Shown: piece after piece, positions 52,448 to 61,289 of the stretch
How positions within the stretch are numbered: position 1 is the stretch's first letter
Layout: every line of letters begins with the position of its first letter
Assembly: GCA_965275915.1 (NCBI GenBank)
Contig: CBDHYI010000006.1
Location: 434,001 to 498,000, forward strand
Direction of reading: 5' to 3'
Length of the DNA: 64,000 nucleotides
DNA from: JBDWFY01 sp965275915
Lineage (GTDB): Bacteria; Pseudomonadota; Alphaproteobacteria; Rhizobiales; Stappiaceae
Notes under the pieces: model-generated
Database searches by the model: none
What the model was told of the DNA's origin: nothing
Seen by the model: the letters and a program-made list of their open reading frames with translations, nothing else
Program-made: the position numbers and the translations under genes

Positions 52448-52940
52448 TCTTATCCCTACCACCCAAAATTCTGAACCAACCGATACAATTCGAAGAATTC
52501 GTTCAACCCGTTCCCCGCACCCGGACCTTAACCGGTCCCTTGTTATTCTGCTCTTATATACATGACACCGAATGTCCGTTCGTTGCCAGCACTATCAATT
52601 CTTGGTGACCCTATCTTACCGGATGCTTCGACTTTATTAATGTCATGCAGATCACATTCCGGCCTGTTCCGCTGTTCGTTCTCTCATAGCGGTTTTTGAC
52701 AATAAAAGTGTTTCCCAACAGACACGCCATCGGGAAAGAACCGTCATATCCCAGCCCAATTCTTCCATTGTGCCGGTCCAATCGGGCCGTGTTAAGGCAT
52801 CAGTGGGCTAAAGCCTGAAAATTATTCACAAAAACCGACGCGATTCTTTGCCGCAATTCATCGGGTTCGCCTGACATCCGGACATAATTCCGGTCGATGG
52901 AAGGACATCTGAGCCGCATGCCCGGAGGTCGATGTTGTTT
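52448..52940. other. Intergenic region with no gene seen
   Basis: About 490 bases between the L,D-transpeptidase start and the end of the inositol-linked oxidoreductase (both minus strand). I found no supported coding frame or RNA gene. It contains a short hairpin CCGGA/TCCGG (52878-52893) about 50 bases after the oxidoreductase stop, without a T-tract, and presumably the transpeptidase promoter. Confidence 0.5.
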
Positions 52941-54065
52941 TTATGAAACAGTGACCCAGCGACGTTCGTGCGCAGAGCGGACAAACCCGTGAATGACCTG
53001 CTCAATCAGCAAACCTTCGGCAAAATCCACCATGGGGCGTTCATTTTTTTCAATGCACTCAAGAAAATGCGCCGCCTCGATTGTTTTGAGGTCGTTGAAA
53101 CCCAGTTGGTGACCCGGCGCTGGAACAAACTGGCTGTATTTCGGATGCTGCGGACCGCTGAGAATCTGCCGGTATCCCTGAGTGTCCTTGCGCCCCTCGT
53201 TTACGAACAGGTTGATTTCGTTCAATCGCTCCTGGTCGAAGGTCAGCATGCCTTTGGTCCCGTGGACCTCAATGCGGATGAGATTCTTTCGTCCCCAGGC
53301 CGTCCGCGAACTGTTCATGGTGCCGGAAACGCCTTCTTTGAACCGGATCAGCGCGTGGGCAATATCCTCGTTTTCAACTACACCGGGTTCGCCGGCTTTG
53401 TTCGGCATCGGTCGGGTTTTGTAGACGGTTTCGATGTCGGCCGACAACTCTTCGATGGGACCGACCAGAAAATGAGCAAGGCTCACAAGGTGGCAGGTAA
53501 GGTCTCCAAGCACGCCCAAGCCGCCGTCGGCAATCCGCGCTCGCCAGGACCAGGGAATATCGCCATCGGCCATATAATCTTCATCGACCTGACCGCGGAA
53601 ATGCACGATGTCGCCGATAATGCCGTCGCTGATGATCTTCTTCGCCTGCTGGATGGCCGGGTTTCTGATGTAGTTGTAACCGAGCAGCGCCTTTCCTTGG
53701 GCCGTGGCAGCCGCCTGCGCCATCAGCCGGGCATCGTCCAGAGTGAGTGCCATCGGCTTTTCGCACCAGACATGTTTTCCCGCTTCAAGGGCCGCGATTG
53801 CCATATCGCGATGAAACCCGTTCGGCGTGGTGATCGAAACGATCTCGACAGCGGAATCCGCAACCACGTCACGCCAGTCTGTTGACGTCCGCGCAAAGCC
53901 ATATTCGGGGGCGAGCTTTTGAACGGTTCCTTCATCGACATCGCACAGAAGCTCCAGGCGCGGCCTGAGCGTGCCTCCGAAGACCGGGACAGCGGAATTC
54001 CAGGCCAGAGCGTGACATTTCCCCATGAAGCCGGTTCCGATGAGTGCGATCCCGATGTCTTTCAT
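52941..54065 (-). CDS. Gfo/Idh/MocA-family oxidoreductase, inositol-linked
   Basis: NAD(P)-dependent dehydrogenase of 374 residues. The Rossmann start is GIALIGTGFMGKCHALAWNS. The EKP motif is in HVWCEKPMALTLDDARLMAQ and the C-terminal domain has GVLGDLTCHLVSLAHFLVGP, with the conserved Asp and His. Divergent from an RpiR regulator and close to iolG and iolC, it may oxidise an inositol isomer or a related sugar, as the accessory dehydrogenases near iol genes in rhizobia do. Specificity is not readable. Confidence 0.88.
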   Translation of the reverse strand: MKDIGIALIGTGFMGKCHALAWNSAVPVFGGTLRPRLELLCDVDEGTVQKLAPEYGFARTSTDWRDVVADSAVEIVSITTPNGFHRDMAIAALEAGKHVWCEKPMALTLDDARLMAQAAATAQGKALLGYNYIRNPAIQQAKKIISDGIIGDIVHFRGQVDEDYMADGDIPWSWRARIADGGLGVLGDLTCHLVSLAHFLVGPIEELSADIETVYKTRPMPNKAGEPGVVENEDIAHALIRFKEGVSGTMNSSRTAWGRKNLIRIEVHGTKGMLTFDQERLNEINLFVNEGRKDTQGYRQILSGPQHPKYSQFVPAPGHQLGFNDLKTIEAAHFLECIEKNERPMVDFAEGLLIEQVIHGFVRSAHERRWVTVS

Positions 54066-54173
54066 GTAACTCTTCCCAGTCAGAATGCGGAAATGGACGC
54101 GTGAGATGCCGCGCCGATGCGATGGCAGCTTAACCTCAAAATTGAAATGCCGCGATCAATATATTTACAATTT

Positions 54174-54187
54174 AGAACTTACATTCC
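54174..54187. promoter_or_regulatory. Candidate RpiR/IolR site (AGAA-N6-TTCC)
   Basis: One mismatch from the GGAA-N6-TTCC palindrome described for the rhizobial RpiR-type regulator IolR. It is located in the 175-base divergent gap, 54 bases upstream of the RpiR gene and about 110 bases upstream of the oxidoreductase. A related site lies before iolG/iolC. Confidence 0.4.
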
Positions 54188-54240
54188 ATTTTAATGCGAG
54201 CCGACGTCCTTCGCACCATCTTGGGTGAGAGGAAATACTC

Positions 54241-55086
54241 ATGGATAACAAGGCCGAAGCTCCCCGATCATTCGATGATCTCAAGGCGCGCTTGGTAGAA
54301 AGACAAAATGACCTGCCCAAACGGCTGTCGCAGGTTGCCGTCTACGCGATCGCCAATCCGGACGATGTTGCGTTTGGCACCGCTGCGACAATCGCCGAGA
54401 AGGCCGATGTGCAACCTTCGACGCTGGTGCGTTTTGCCAAAACCCTCGGCTTTACCGGGTTCTCCGATTTCCAGGTCCTTTTCAGGCGGCGGCTTCAGGA
54501 ACGTTGGCCCGACTATGAGGAAAGGCTCTCCTCGCTGGGTCAGCGGTCCATACAGGCGGCCGGTCCGTTTGGCCTTATGGAAGAGTTTATTGACACGTCG
54601 ATCAATTCGCTGGTTCGCCTGCGGGACAGTGTCGATCCTGAGATGTTTGACAAGGGTGTCAGGGCGCTTGCCGATGCAAGAATGGTTTATCTGGTGGCGC
54701 ACAAACGCGCCTTTCCCGTTGCATCCTACATGGCCTATGCCCTCGCGAAACTCGGCATTGCCGCCAATCTGGTCGACAATATTGCCGGCCTGGGCAACGA
54801 ACAGCTTTCCTCTGCCGGTCCGGCAGATATGATTGTTGCGATCAGCTTTACGCCGTACTCTCCGGCAACAGTTGACATGATCAATGATGCAGAGCGACGT
54901 GGTGTACCGGTTCTGGCAATCACGGATTCACCCTTCAGCCCGATTGCCGGTCCGGCCTTTGCCTACTTTGAAATTGTCGAAGATGATCTTGGCGCATTCC
55001 GTTCCCTGTCAGGAACAATGTGTGTCGCCATGGCGCTTTCTGTCGGTGCCGCAGACCGGCGGCGCCGGGACGATGAAACCGTCTGA
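54241..55086 (+). CDS. MurR/RpiR-family regulator (IolR-like)
   Basis: Regulator of 281 residues. The N-terminal RpiR HTH contains TIAEKADVQPSTLVRFAKTL (about 50-69), followed by the SIS sugar-phosphate-binding domain (about 130-265; LVAHKRAFPVASYMAYALAK). Its sequence layout and inositol neighbours suggest an IolR-like repressor that responds to an inositol breakdown intermediate. AGAGGA lies eight bases before the ATG. It is convergent with iolG, which ends 28 bases away. Confidence 0.9.
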   Translation: MDNKAEAPRSFDDLKARLVERQNDLPKRLSQVAVYAIANPDDVAFGTAATIAEKADVQPSTLVRFAKTLGFTGFSDFQVLFRRRLQERWPDYEERLSSLGQRSIQAAGPFGLMEEFIDTSINSLVRLRDSVDPEMFDKGVRALADARMVYLVAHKRAFPVASYMAYALAKLGIAANLVDNIAGLGNEQLSSAGPADMIVAISFTPYSPATVDMINDAERRGVPVLAITDSPFSPIAGPAFAYFEIVEDDLGAFRSLSGTMCVAMALSVGAADRRRRDDETV

Positions 55087-55114
55087 TGGCGGCATCGCCC
55101 GGCAGCGAGCACGG

Positions 55115-56101
55115 TCAAAGCCTGATCATTTGGCCTTTTTGAGCGGACTCCGTTGCCGCATCCGCCAGAACCTGCGCCATCAAACCGTCATGGCCGCTCG
55201 GCGACGGCGCAACGCCATCTGTCAGAACATCGACAAAGGCGGCCAGTTCCCTTTCGTAGGCTTCCATATAGCGCTCCAGAAAGAATTCCTGCGCGCGGTC
55301 GGCTGTGAAGCCGTTTGCATTGGCCAGTTCGACATTTGTTTCATGGACGTTGTTCGCCCGGATCAGTCCTCCGGAGCCATGAACTTCGATACGCTGATCA
55401 TAGCCGTAGGTTGCGCGCCTTGAGCAGGATATCTGACATATCTTGCCGCTTGCGGTCTTCATATGGGCGACGGCGGTGTCGACATCCCCTTCCCGGCCGA
55501 TTTCCGGATCGACCAGAGACGAACCCATTGCATGAATTTCAACCGGCTCTTCTCCGAGAAGAAAACGGGCCATATCAAAATCATGGATCATCATGTCCCT
55601 GAAAAGCCCGCCGGACCGCTTGACATAGTCGATGGGCGGCGGTGACGGATCACGTGACATGATGGTCACCAGTTCGACTTCGCCAACGGCTCCGGATGCG
55701 ATCCGCTCTTTAACGGCGCCAAAGTGCCGGTCAAAGCGTCGGTTGAAACCAATCATCAGAGGAATGCCTGCCGCCTCCACGGTCGCAAGGCACTGCCGGA
55801 TACGATCGGAGTCCATATCAACCGGCTTCTCGCAAAAGACGGCTTTTTTCGCTTCGGCGGCCCGGTCAATAAAATCTGAATGGGTGTCCGTTGAGGACGC
55901 GATCAGAACGGCCTCGACCTCCGGATCGGAAAAGACGTCGTCGACTGTGACCGCTCTGGCTCCGGTCTGTTCGGAAAGTGCATCGGCCGCCGGTCGGTAG
56001 GCGTCGGCGATCGACACCAGTTTGACGTCCTTGTTGGCAAGCAGGGTTTTTGCATGAACCTGTCCGATACGGCCCGCACCCAAAAGAGCAATTCCCACCA
56101 T
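55115..56101 (-). CDS. iolG: Inositol 2-dehydrogenase
   Basis: NAD-dependent myo-inositol dehydrogenase of 328 residues, oxidising inositol to 2-keto-inositol. The N-terminus is GIALLGAGRIGQVHAKTLLA, the EKP motif is AVFCEKPVDMDSDRI and the proton-relay motif is GLFRDMMIHDFDMARFLLGE (D-x3-H-D-x-D, about 165-184), characteristic of IolG. It is divergent from iolC, with 111 bases between that contain several inverted repeats. Confidence 0.93.
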   Translation of the reverse strand: MVGIALLGAGRIGQVHAKTLLANKDVKLVSIADAYRPAADALSEQTGARAVTVDDVFSDPEVEAVLIASSTDTHSDFIDRAAEAKKAVFCEKPVDMDSDRIRQCLATVEAAGIPLMIGFNRRFDRHFGAVKERIASGAVGEVELVTIMSRDPSPPPIDYVKRSGGLFRDMMIHDFDMARFLLGEEPVEIHAMGSSLVDPEIGREGDVDTAVAHMKTASGKICQISCSRRATYGYDQRIEVHGSGGLIRANNVHETNVELANANGFTADRAQEFFLERYMEAYERELAAFVDVLTDGVAPSPSGHDGLMAQVLADAATESAQKGQMIRL

Positions 56102-56120
56102 GACGTTTTCTCTCCCAAAG

Positions 56121-56178
56121 GGAACAAATATTCTATATTGACTGACTAATAGAATTCTTGTTTCTTCTTGGCAAGAAT
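56121..56178. promoter_or_regulatory. iolG-iolC control region with IolR-like half-sites and inverted repeats
   Basis: It contains GGAA-N6-TTCT (56121-56134), one base from the IolR consensus. It also has an inverted repeat ATTCTAT/ATAGAAT (56130-56136 and 56149-56155) and a second one ATTCTTG/CAAGAAT (56154-56160 and 56172-56178). The AT-rich block is flanked by the two start codons, so it must carry both promoters. Which repeat is the operator cannot be decided by eye. Confidence 0.5.
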
Positions 56179-56212
56179 ATCCAATCAGTCATTCGGTTTT
56201 CGGGAGGCAGAT

Positions 56213-58117
56213 ATGCCGGAACCCACTCAGCTTGATGTCATAACGATCGGGCGGTCTTCTGTCGACCTGTACGGACAACAGATCGGCAGCCGCCTTGAGG
56301 ACATCGATACGTTCGCCAAATCCGTCGGGGGCTGTCCGTCCAATATAGCCATCGGCACAGCGCGCCTCGGCCTGAAATCCGGTGTCATCACCCGCGTCGG
56401 CGACGAGCAGATGGGACGCTTCATCAAAGAACAAATGATCCGCGAAGGCGTATCCACGAAGGGTATCGTAACCGATCCCGACCGTCTGACAGCCCTGGTC
56501 ATCCTGTCGGTTCGGGACGAGGAAACGTTTCCTTTGATTTTCTATCGGGACAATTGCGCCGATATGGCGCTTGAAGAGCATGATATCGATCCGGATTTCA
56601 TCCGCTCCGCCGCCGCGATCGTGGTTACCGGTACGCATTTTTCGAAACCCAATGTCGAGCGCGCAAGCAGGAAAGCCATCGGGATCGCGCGAAAGGCGGG
56701 CCTGAAAGTTGTTTTCGACGTTGATTATCGCCCCAACCTGTGGGGGCTTGCCGGGCATGATGCGGGCGAGGAACGCTATATCGCGTCTCAAAATGTCTCC
56801 GACAAGCTGAAAACGATCCTGACCGATTGCGATCTTGTTGTTGGAACGGAAGAAGAACTGATGATTGCCGGCGGTGCCGATGGCGCCCTGGCCGCGATCA
56901 GGGAAATCCGCTCCCTTTCATCGGCAACGATCGTTTGTAAACGCGGACCGATGGGGTGTGTCGTCTTCCCTGACGATATACCGGACAGTCTTGACGAAGG
57001 CATCAAGGGACCGGGTTTCCCCGTCGACGTTTATAACGTTCTGGGTGCAGGCGATGCGTTCATGTCCGGATTTTTGAGGGGGTATCTGCGCAATGAATCT
57101 CTTGAAACCTGCGCTCAATGGGCAAACGCCTGCGGCGCGTTTGCCGTTTCCCGCCTCTTATGTTCGCCTGAGAGCCCGACCTGGGACGAATTGCAGTATT
57201 TCCTGAATAACGGATCCGAACATCGTGCTCTGCGGAAAGATCAGGACATCAATCACGTTCACCGGGCCACAACCCGGCGTCCTCAGCCCGATACGGTCAT
57301 GGCGCTGGCGATCGATCACCGTATGCAATTGGAAGAAATGGCGGATCGTCACGGCGTCTCCTATCCCCATCTTGAGCATTTCAAGAAGCTGGCGGTAAGG
57401 GCGGCCGCGAAGGTGGCAAACGGACGTCCCGGCTATGGGGTGCTGTTGGATAGCGACTACGGCCGGACTGCTCTTTATGAAGCGGCGGAGCATGATTTCT
57501 GGATCGGCCGTCCGGTCGAACTGCCCGGATCCCGACCGCTTGACTTTGACCATGGCGGGTCCCTGGCCGCCCGGCTGACCGAATGGCCGATCGATCACTG
57601 TGTCAAATGCTTGTGCTTCTATCATCCGGACGATCCGGCTGACCTGCGTGAACGTCAGGAGCGGGAACTGCTGCGGCTCAACGATGCCTGCCGCACTGTC
57701 GGGCGCGAAATGCTGATTGAAATAATTGCCGGCAAACACGGCCCTCTTGAATCCGATACGATACCACGCGTCATGAATCGGATTTATGATCTGGGCATCA
57801 AGCCGGACTGGTGGAAACTTGAGCCTCAAACGGATCCCGAAGCCTGGCAAACCATTGATCGCGCAATCGGGGAACGCGATCCATATTGCCGCGGGATTTT
57901 CATTCTTGGACTGAATGCCTCTGAAGAGGCGCTTATCGCCTCCTTCCAAACCGCGCGGGCGGTCCGTTCGGTCAAGGGGTTCGCCGTCGGTCGAACGATC
58001 TTCAGCCATGCGGCCGATCAATGGCTCACAGGTGATTTTACCGACGATCAGGCGATAGACGACATGGCCGAAAGGTTCGGTAATCTCACCGAAGCCTGGA
58101 CCGCGCTGACATCCTGA
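56213..58117 (+). CDS. iolC: Bifunctional 5-dehydro-2-deoxygluconokinase/aldolase (IolC-DUF2090)
   Basis: Fusion of 634 residues. The N-terminal half (about 1-335) is a PfkB sugar kinase with DVITIGRSSVDLYGQQIGSR at the start and the ATP/anion-hole signature DVYNVLGAGDAFMSGFLRGY. The C-terminal half (about 345-634) is DUF2090, a TIM-barrel aldolase-like domain (VMALAIDHRMQLEEMADRHG). It would phosphorylate 5-dehydro-2-deoxygluconate and cleave the product, covering the IolC and IolJ steps. ATG 56213 has GGGAGG five bases upstream; an earlier in-frame start at 56168 lies in the operator region. iolD, iolE and iolB are not in the window. Confidence 0.93.
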   Translation: MPEPTQLDVITIGRSSVDLYGQQIGSRLEDIDTFAKSVGGCPSNIAIGTARLGLKSGVITRVGDEQMGRFIKEQMIREGVSTKGIVTDPDRLTALVILSVRDEETFPLIFYRDNCADMALEEHDIDPDFIRSAAAIVVTGTHFSKPNVERASRKAIGIARKAGLKVVFDVDYRPNLWGLAGHDAGEERYIASQNVSDKLKTILTDCDLVVGTEEELMIAGGADGALAAIREIRSLSSATIVCKRGPMGCVVFPDDIPDSLDEGIKGPGFPVDVYNVLGAGDAFMSGFLRGYLRNESLETCAQWANACGAFAVSRLLCSPESPTWDELQYFLNNGSEHRALRKDQDINHVHRATTRRPQPDTVMALAIDHRMQLEEMADRHGVSYPHLEHFKKLAVRAAAKVANGRPGYGVLLDSDYGRTALYEAAEHDFWIGRPVELPGSRPLDFDHGGSLAARLTEWPIDHCVKCLCFYHPDDPADLRERQERELLRLNDACRTVGREMLIEIIAGKHGPLESDTIPRVMNRIYDLGIKPDWWKLEPQTDPEAWQTIDRAIGERDPYCRGIFILGLNASEEALIASFQTARAVRSVKGFAVGRTIFSHAADQWLTGDFTDDQAIDDMAERFGNLTEAWTALTS

Positions 58118-58218
58118 TGCCGGAAGGAAGTCGGACCGGCTGCCGCCTCTGTTTCCGCCGGCTGAAATAAGGCAGCGATCCGCATTGCCTTTCTTCGATG
58201 GAGCTGCATACTTAATTC

Positions 58219-58234
58219 AAAAGTACAGACTTTT
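58219..58234. promoter_or_regulatory. Inverted repeat upstream of the M20/peptide ABC operon
   Basis: AAAAGT-N4-ACTTTT dyad in an AT-rich pocket, 95 bases before the M20 gene and 100 bases after iolC. It could be an operator for a regulator outside the window, or part of a promoter. Evidence is limited to symmetry and position. Confidence 0.3.
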
Positions 58235-58328
58235 AATTGCGGCAAAGAATTTGCCGTTCCGCCAAACGGGTGACACGTCCGCCGCGGATAAGGGTAAGAA
58301 CGCAGATATCGATCAACTCGGAGGTGGC

Positions 58329-59600
58329 ATGCTTGAGGCGTTGTTTGGTCGGATCGAGGGCAAACGCGACGATCTCGTTCGGTTAACTCAGGATCTGGTC
58401 AGGATTCCGACCATCAATCCTCCCGGTGAGGCTTATACCCCCTGTGCTGAATTCGTCGGCGAAAGACTGCGCCGCCGTCGGTTTGAGGTCCGCTATATTC
58501 GAGGCGAAGGCACGCCCGGAGACTGCACACATTATCCCCGGTCGAATGTCGTTGCCAGGATCGAGGGCAAGCGCCCAGGACCAACGGTTCACTTCAACTC
58601 CCATATTGACGTTGTGGAAGCGGGAGACGGATGGACGGTCGACCCCTTCGGCGGCGACGTCAGGGATGGGAAAGTCTACGGCCGGGGCACGTGTGACATG
58701 AAAGGCGGGCTGGCAGCGTCTATCATAGCGGTCGAAGCTTTGCTTGAGGCAGAGCCTGATTTTTGTGGTGCGCTCGAAATTTCCGGCACCGTCGATGAAG
58801 AGTCCGGAGGCATGGGCGGTGTGGCCTATCTTGCCGAAAAAGGCTTTTTTTCCAAACCGCGGGTCGATCATGTGATCATTCCCGAGCCGCTGCACAAGGA
58901 TCGGATCTGTCTTGGTCATCGCGGCGTCTGGTGGGGTGAGATTGAAACCCACGGCTCGATTGCACACGGCTCGATGCCGTTTCTGGGCGACTGTGCTGTC
59001 CGTCACATGGGCGCGGTACTGGAAGCGTTCGAAAGCGAGCTCTATCCCGCCCTGAGCCGCAAAAGAACGGACATGCCGGTTATTCCGGAGGGCGCAAAAC
59101 AATCGACTATGAATATTAATTCCATTCACGGCGGGCAGCAGGAAGTCAAGGGCGCCCTGCCCTCTCCGTGCGTGCCTGACTCGTGCCGGATGACGGTAGA
59201 CCGGCGTTATCTGATCGAAGAGAATGTCGATGATGTCAGAGGCGAAATTGTCAGTATTCTGGAACGCCTCAGCGAAACCCAGCCCGGTTTCCGGTACGAC
59301 CTTCGGGACATCATGACCGTCGCGCCGACTATGACCGATCGGAACGCGCCCGTGGTACAGGCTGTGGCTGAGTCAATTGAAGCAATCTTCAAACGCCCCG
59401 CGGACTATGTCATTTCACCGGGGACCTATGATCAAAAGCATATTGCGCGCATTGGTCATCTGCACGATTGTATTGCCTACGGTCCGGGTATATTGGACCT
59501 TGCCCATCGGCCCGATGAATATATCGTCATCGAAGATATGGTGGAAAGCGCAAAAGTAATGGCGATGGCGGCGCATAACTTGCTGACGTCCAGACAATAA
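58329..59600 (+). CDS. M20-family metallopeptidase/deacylase (ArgE/DapE-like)
   Basis: Zinc-dependent amidohydrolase of 423 residues. The metal-binding motifs are visible: His and Asp in TVHFNSHIDVVEAGDGW, the bridging Asp in YGRGTCDMKGGLAASI, the catalytic Glu pair in TVDEESGGMGG and a later Glu in VIIPEPLHKDR. The inserted dimerisation domain lies between about 195 and 310. ATG 58329 is chosen because GGAGG precedes it; the longer frame from 58185 is not supported. It comes directly before a dipeptide-type ABC transporter, so it probably cleaves an imported N-acyl amino acid or peptide-like compound. Confidence 0.88.
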   Translation: MLEALFGRIEGKRDDLVRLTQDLVRIPTINPPGEAYTPCAEFVGERLRRRRFEVRYIRGEGTPGDCTHYPRSNVVARIEGKRPGPTVHFNSHIDVVEAGDGWTVDPFGGDVRDGKVYGRGTCDMKGGLAASIIAVEALLEAEPDFCGALEISGTVDEESGGMGGVAYLAEKGFFSKPRVDHVIIPEPLHKDRICLGHRGVWWGEIETHGSIAHGSMPFLGDCAVRHMGAVLEAFESELYPALSRKRTDMPVIPEGAKQSTMNINSIHGGQQEVKGALPSPCVPDSCRMTVDRRYLIEENVDDVRGEIVSILERLSETQPGFRYDLRDIMTVAPTMTDRNAPVVQAVAESIEAIFKRPADYVISPGTYDQKHIARIGHLHDCIAYGPGILDLAHRPDEYIVIEDMVESAKVMAMAAHNLLTSRQ

Positions 59601-59644
59601 CGACAGGGCAAGCAGCAACCGGATTGACCAGAGGGAGAGATCAC

Positions 59645-61144
59645 ATGACATTTCATTTCCGAATAGGGTCCGCATCGTTGGGATTGCTCTGCATGGCCAT
59701 CGCAACGATGTCGGGTTTGCCGTCGGCCGAGGCTGCGCGCTCCGATATCGTTGTGGGTATCCGGCTGGAACCACCGCATCTGGATCCGACAGCAAGCGCT
59801 GCGGCTGCCATTGATGAAGTTGTCTATGCCAATCTGTTCGAAGGGCTGACACGCATTGACAAGGAAGGCGCCGTTGTTCCGGGACTTGCGGAGAGTTGGA
59901 GCATCTCGGACGACGGCAAGATCTACACCTTCAAGTTGAGACCGGGCGTCAGCTTTCATGACGGCAGTGCATTTGATGCCAATGATGTGAAATTTTCTCT
60001 GGATCGGGCCCGTGCGGAGAACTCCACCAACGCTCAGAAACCGCTTTTTGCAGCCATTGAAGCCGTGAAGGTGATCGACCCGCTGACGCTCGAAGTCACG
60101 TTGAAGAAGCCGACCGGCAATTTCCTGTTCAATCTCGGTTGGGGCGATGCGATCGTGGTTTCGCCTGAAACAGCGGAGGGCAACAAAACCGATCCGATCG
60201 GTACGGGGCCTTTCAAATTTTCCAAATGGGTGAAAGGTGATCGCATAGAAATCGAACGGAATCCTGAATATTGGGGTGAACAGGCCAAGCTCGACAAGGC
60301 AACCTTCAAGATCATCGCCGATCCCGCCGCAGCCCTGGCATCGCTGATGGCGGGTGATGTTGATGCGTTTCCGATCTATCCTGCCCCGGAAAACCTTGCT
60401 CAGCTTGAGGCCGATCCGCGCTTTGCGGTCGCTGTCGGCTCAACGGAAGGCGAGACCATTCTCGCAATGAACAACAAGTCCGGCCCTCTGGCGGACAAGA
60501 ATGTGCGCAAAGCGATCTCCCATGCGATCGATAAAAAGGCGGTCATTGACGGCGCTATGTTCGGTTACGGCACACCGATCGGCAGCCATTTCGCGCCTCA
60601 CCACCCTGCCTATAACGACCTGTCCGGCACGTATGAGTATGATCCTGAGAAAGCACGTGATCTCCTTGCCGAAGCCGGGTATCCGAAAGGCTTCAGCGCG
60701 GTCATCAAACTGCCCCCGCCCGCTTATGCCCGCCGGGGAGGCGAAATTGTGGCATCGCAATTGCGGAAAATCGGGGTTGAACTGGAAATCGTGCCTCTGG
60801 AGTGGGCGCAGTGGCTGAAGGAAGTCTTTAAGGAAAAGAACTACGACTTCACGATCGTTTCCCACACGGAGCCGATGGACATCGGCATCTACAGCCGGCC
60901 CGACTATTACTTCCAGTATCAGAACCCGGAATTCAACGCGTTGATCACGAAGCTCGAAGAAACGACGGATACGGAGGAGCGCTACAAAATTCTGGCCCGG
61001 GCACAGAAAGTCATTGCCGATGATGCGGTCAATGTCTTCATGTTCCAGCTGGCAAAAACGGGTGTTGCCAATACCGATTTGGAAGGGTTGTGGCTGAACG
61101 CTCCGATCCAGGCCAATGACCTCACCGCCGTTGAGTGGAAGTGA
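59645..61144 (+). CDS. Peptide/nickel-type ABC transporter substrate-binding protein (DppA-like)
   Basis: Family 5 solute-binding protein of 499 residues with a Sec signal peptide (residues 1-30, LGLLCMAIATMSGLPSAEA). The mature start SDIVVGIRLEPPHLDPTASA and VYANLFEGLTRIDKEGAVVP are characteristic of DppA/OppA proteins. No lipobox Cys is seen. ATG 59645 follows a GAGGGAGAG Shine-Dalgarno. A hairpin follows the gene. The ligand may be a peptide, an opine-like compound or an acylated amino acid linked to the M20 enzyme upstream. Confidence 0.92.
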   Translation: MTFHFRIGSASLGLLCMAIATMSGLPSAEAARSDIVVGIRLEPPHLDPTASAAAAIDEVVYANLFEGLTRIDKEGAVVPGLAESWSISDDGKIYTFKLRPGVSFHDGSAFDANDVKFSLDRARAENSTNAQKPLFAAIEAVKVIDPLTLEVTLKKPTGNFLFNLGWGDAIVVSPETAEGNKTDPIGTGPFKFSKWVKGDRIEIERNPEYWGEQAKLDKATFKIIADPAAALASLMAGDVDAFPIYPAPENLAQLEADPRFAVAVGSTEGETILAMNNKSGPLADKNVRKAISHAIDKKAVIDGAMFGYGTPIGSHFAPHHPAYNDLSGTYEYDPEKARDLLAEAGYPKGFSAVIKLPPPAYARRGGEIVASQLRKIGVELEIVPLEWAQWLKEVFKEKNYDFTIVSHTEPMDIGIYSRPDYYFQYQNPEFNALITKLEETTDTEERYKILARAQKVIADDAVNVFMFQLAKTGVANTDLEGLWLNAPIQANDLTAVEWK

Positions 61145-61159
61145 CCGGAACGAAATGAC

Positions 61160-61185
61160 AGGGCTGCGGACCGTTCCGCGGCTCT
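61160..61185 (+). other. Intercistronic hairpin after the DppA-like gene
   Basis: Stem of about 11 pairs with two G-U wobbles (arms 61160-61170 and 61175-61185, loop CCGT), beginning 15 bases after the binding-protein stop. There is no T-tract. It has the same position and character as the hairpin at 14021-14052, consistent with mRNA 3'-end protection of a highly expressed binding protein. Confidence 0.55.
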
Positions 61186-61289
61186 TCCGGTCGGTCGAGA
61201 GGACCAAATAGGATAACAGTTTCCCGGTAGCCGGCAATCCTGTAATCCCCTCCATACAACTAAGCAAAAGCCGGGATTATCCAGCGAAT

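Noticed and set aside
50975..52474. Plus-strand open frame of 499 codons opposite the L,D-transpeptidase
   Set aside because: No recognisable motif and no ribosome site. The minus strand encodes a signal peptide and the SHGCIRL catalytic motif in the same stretch.
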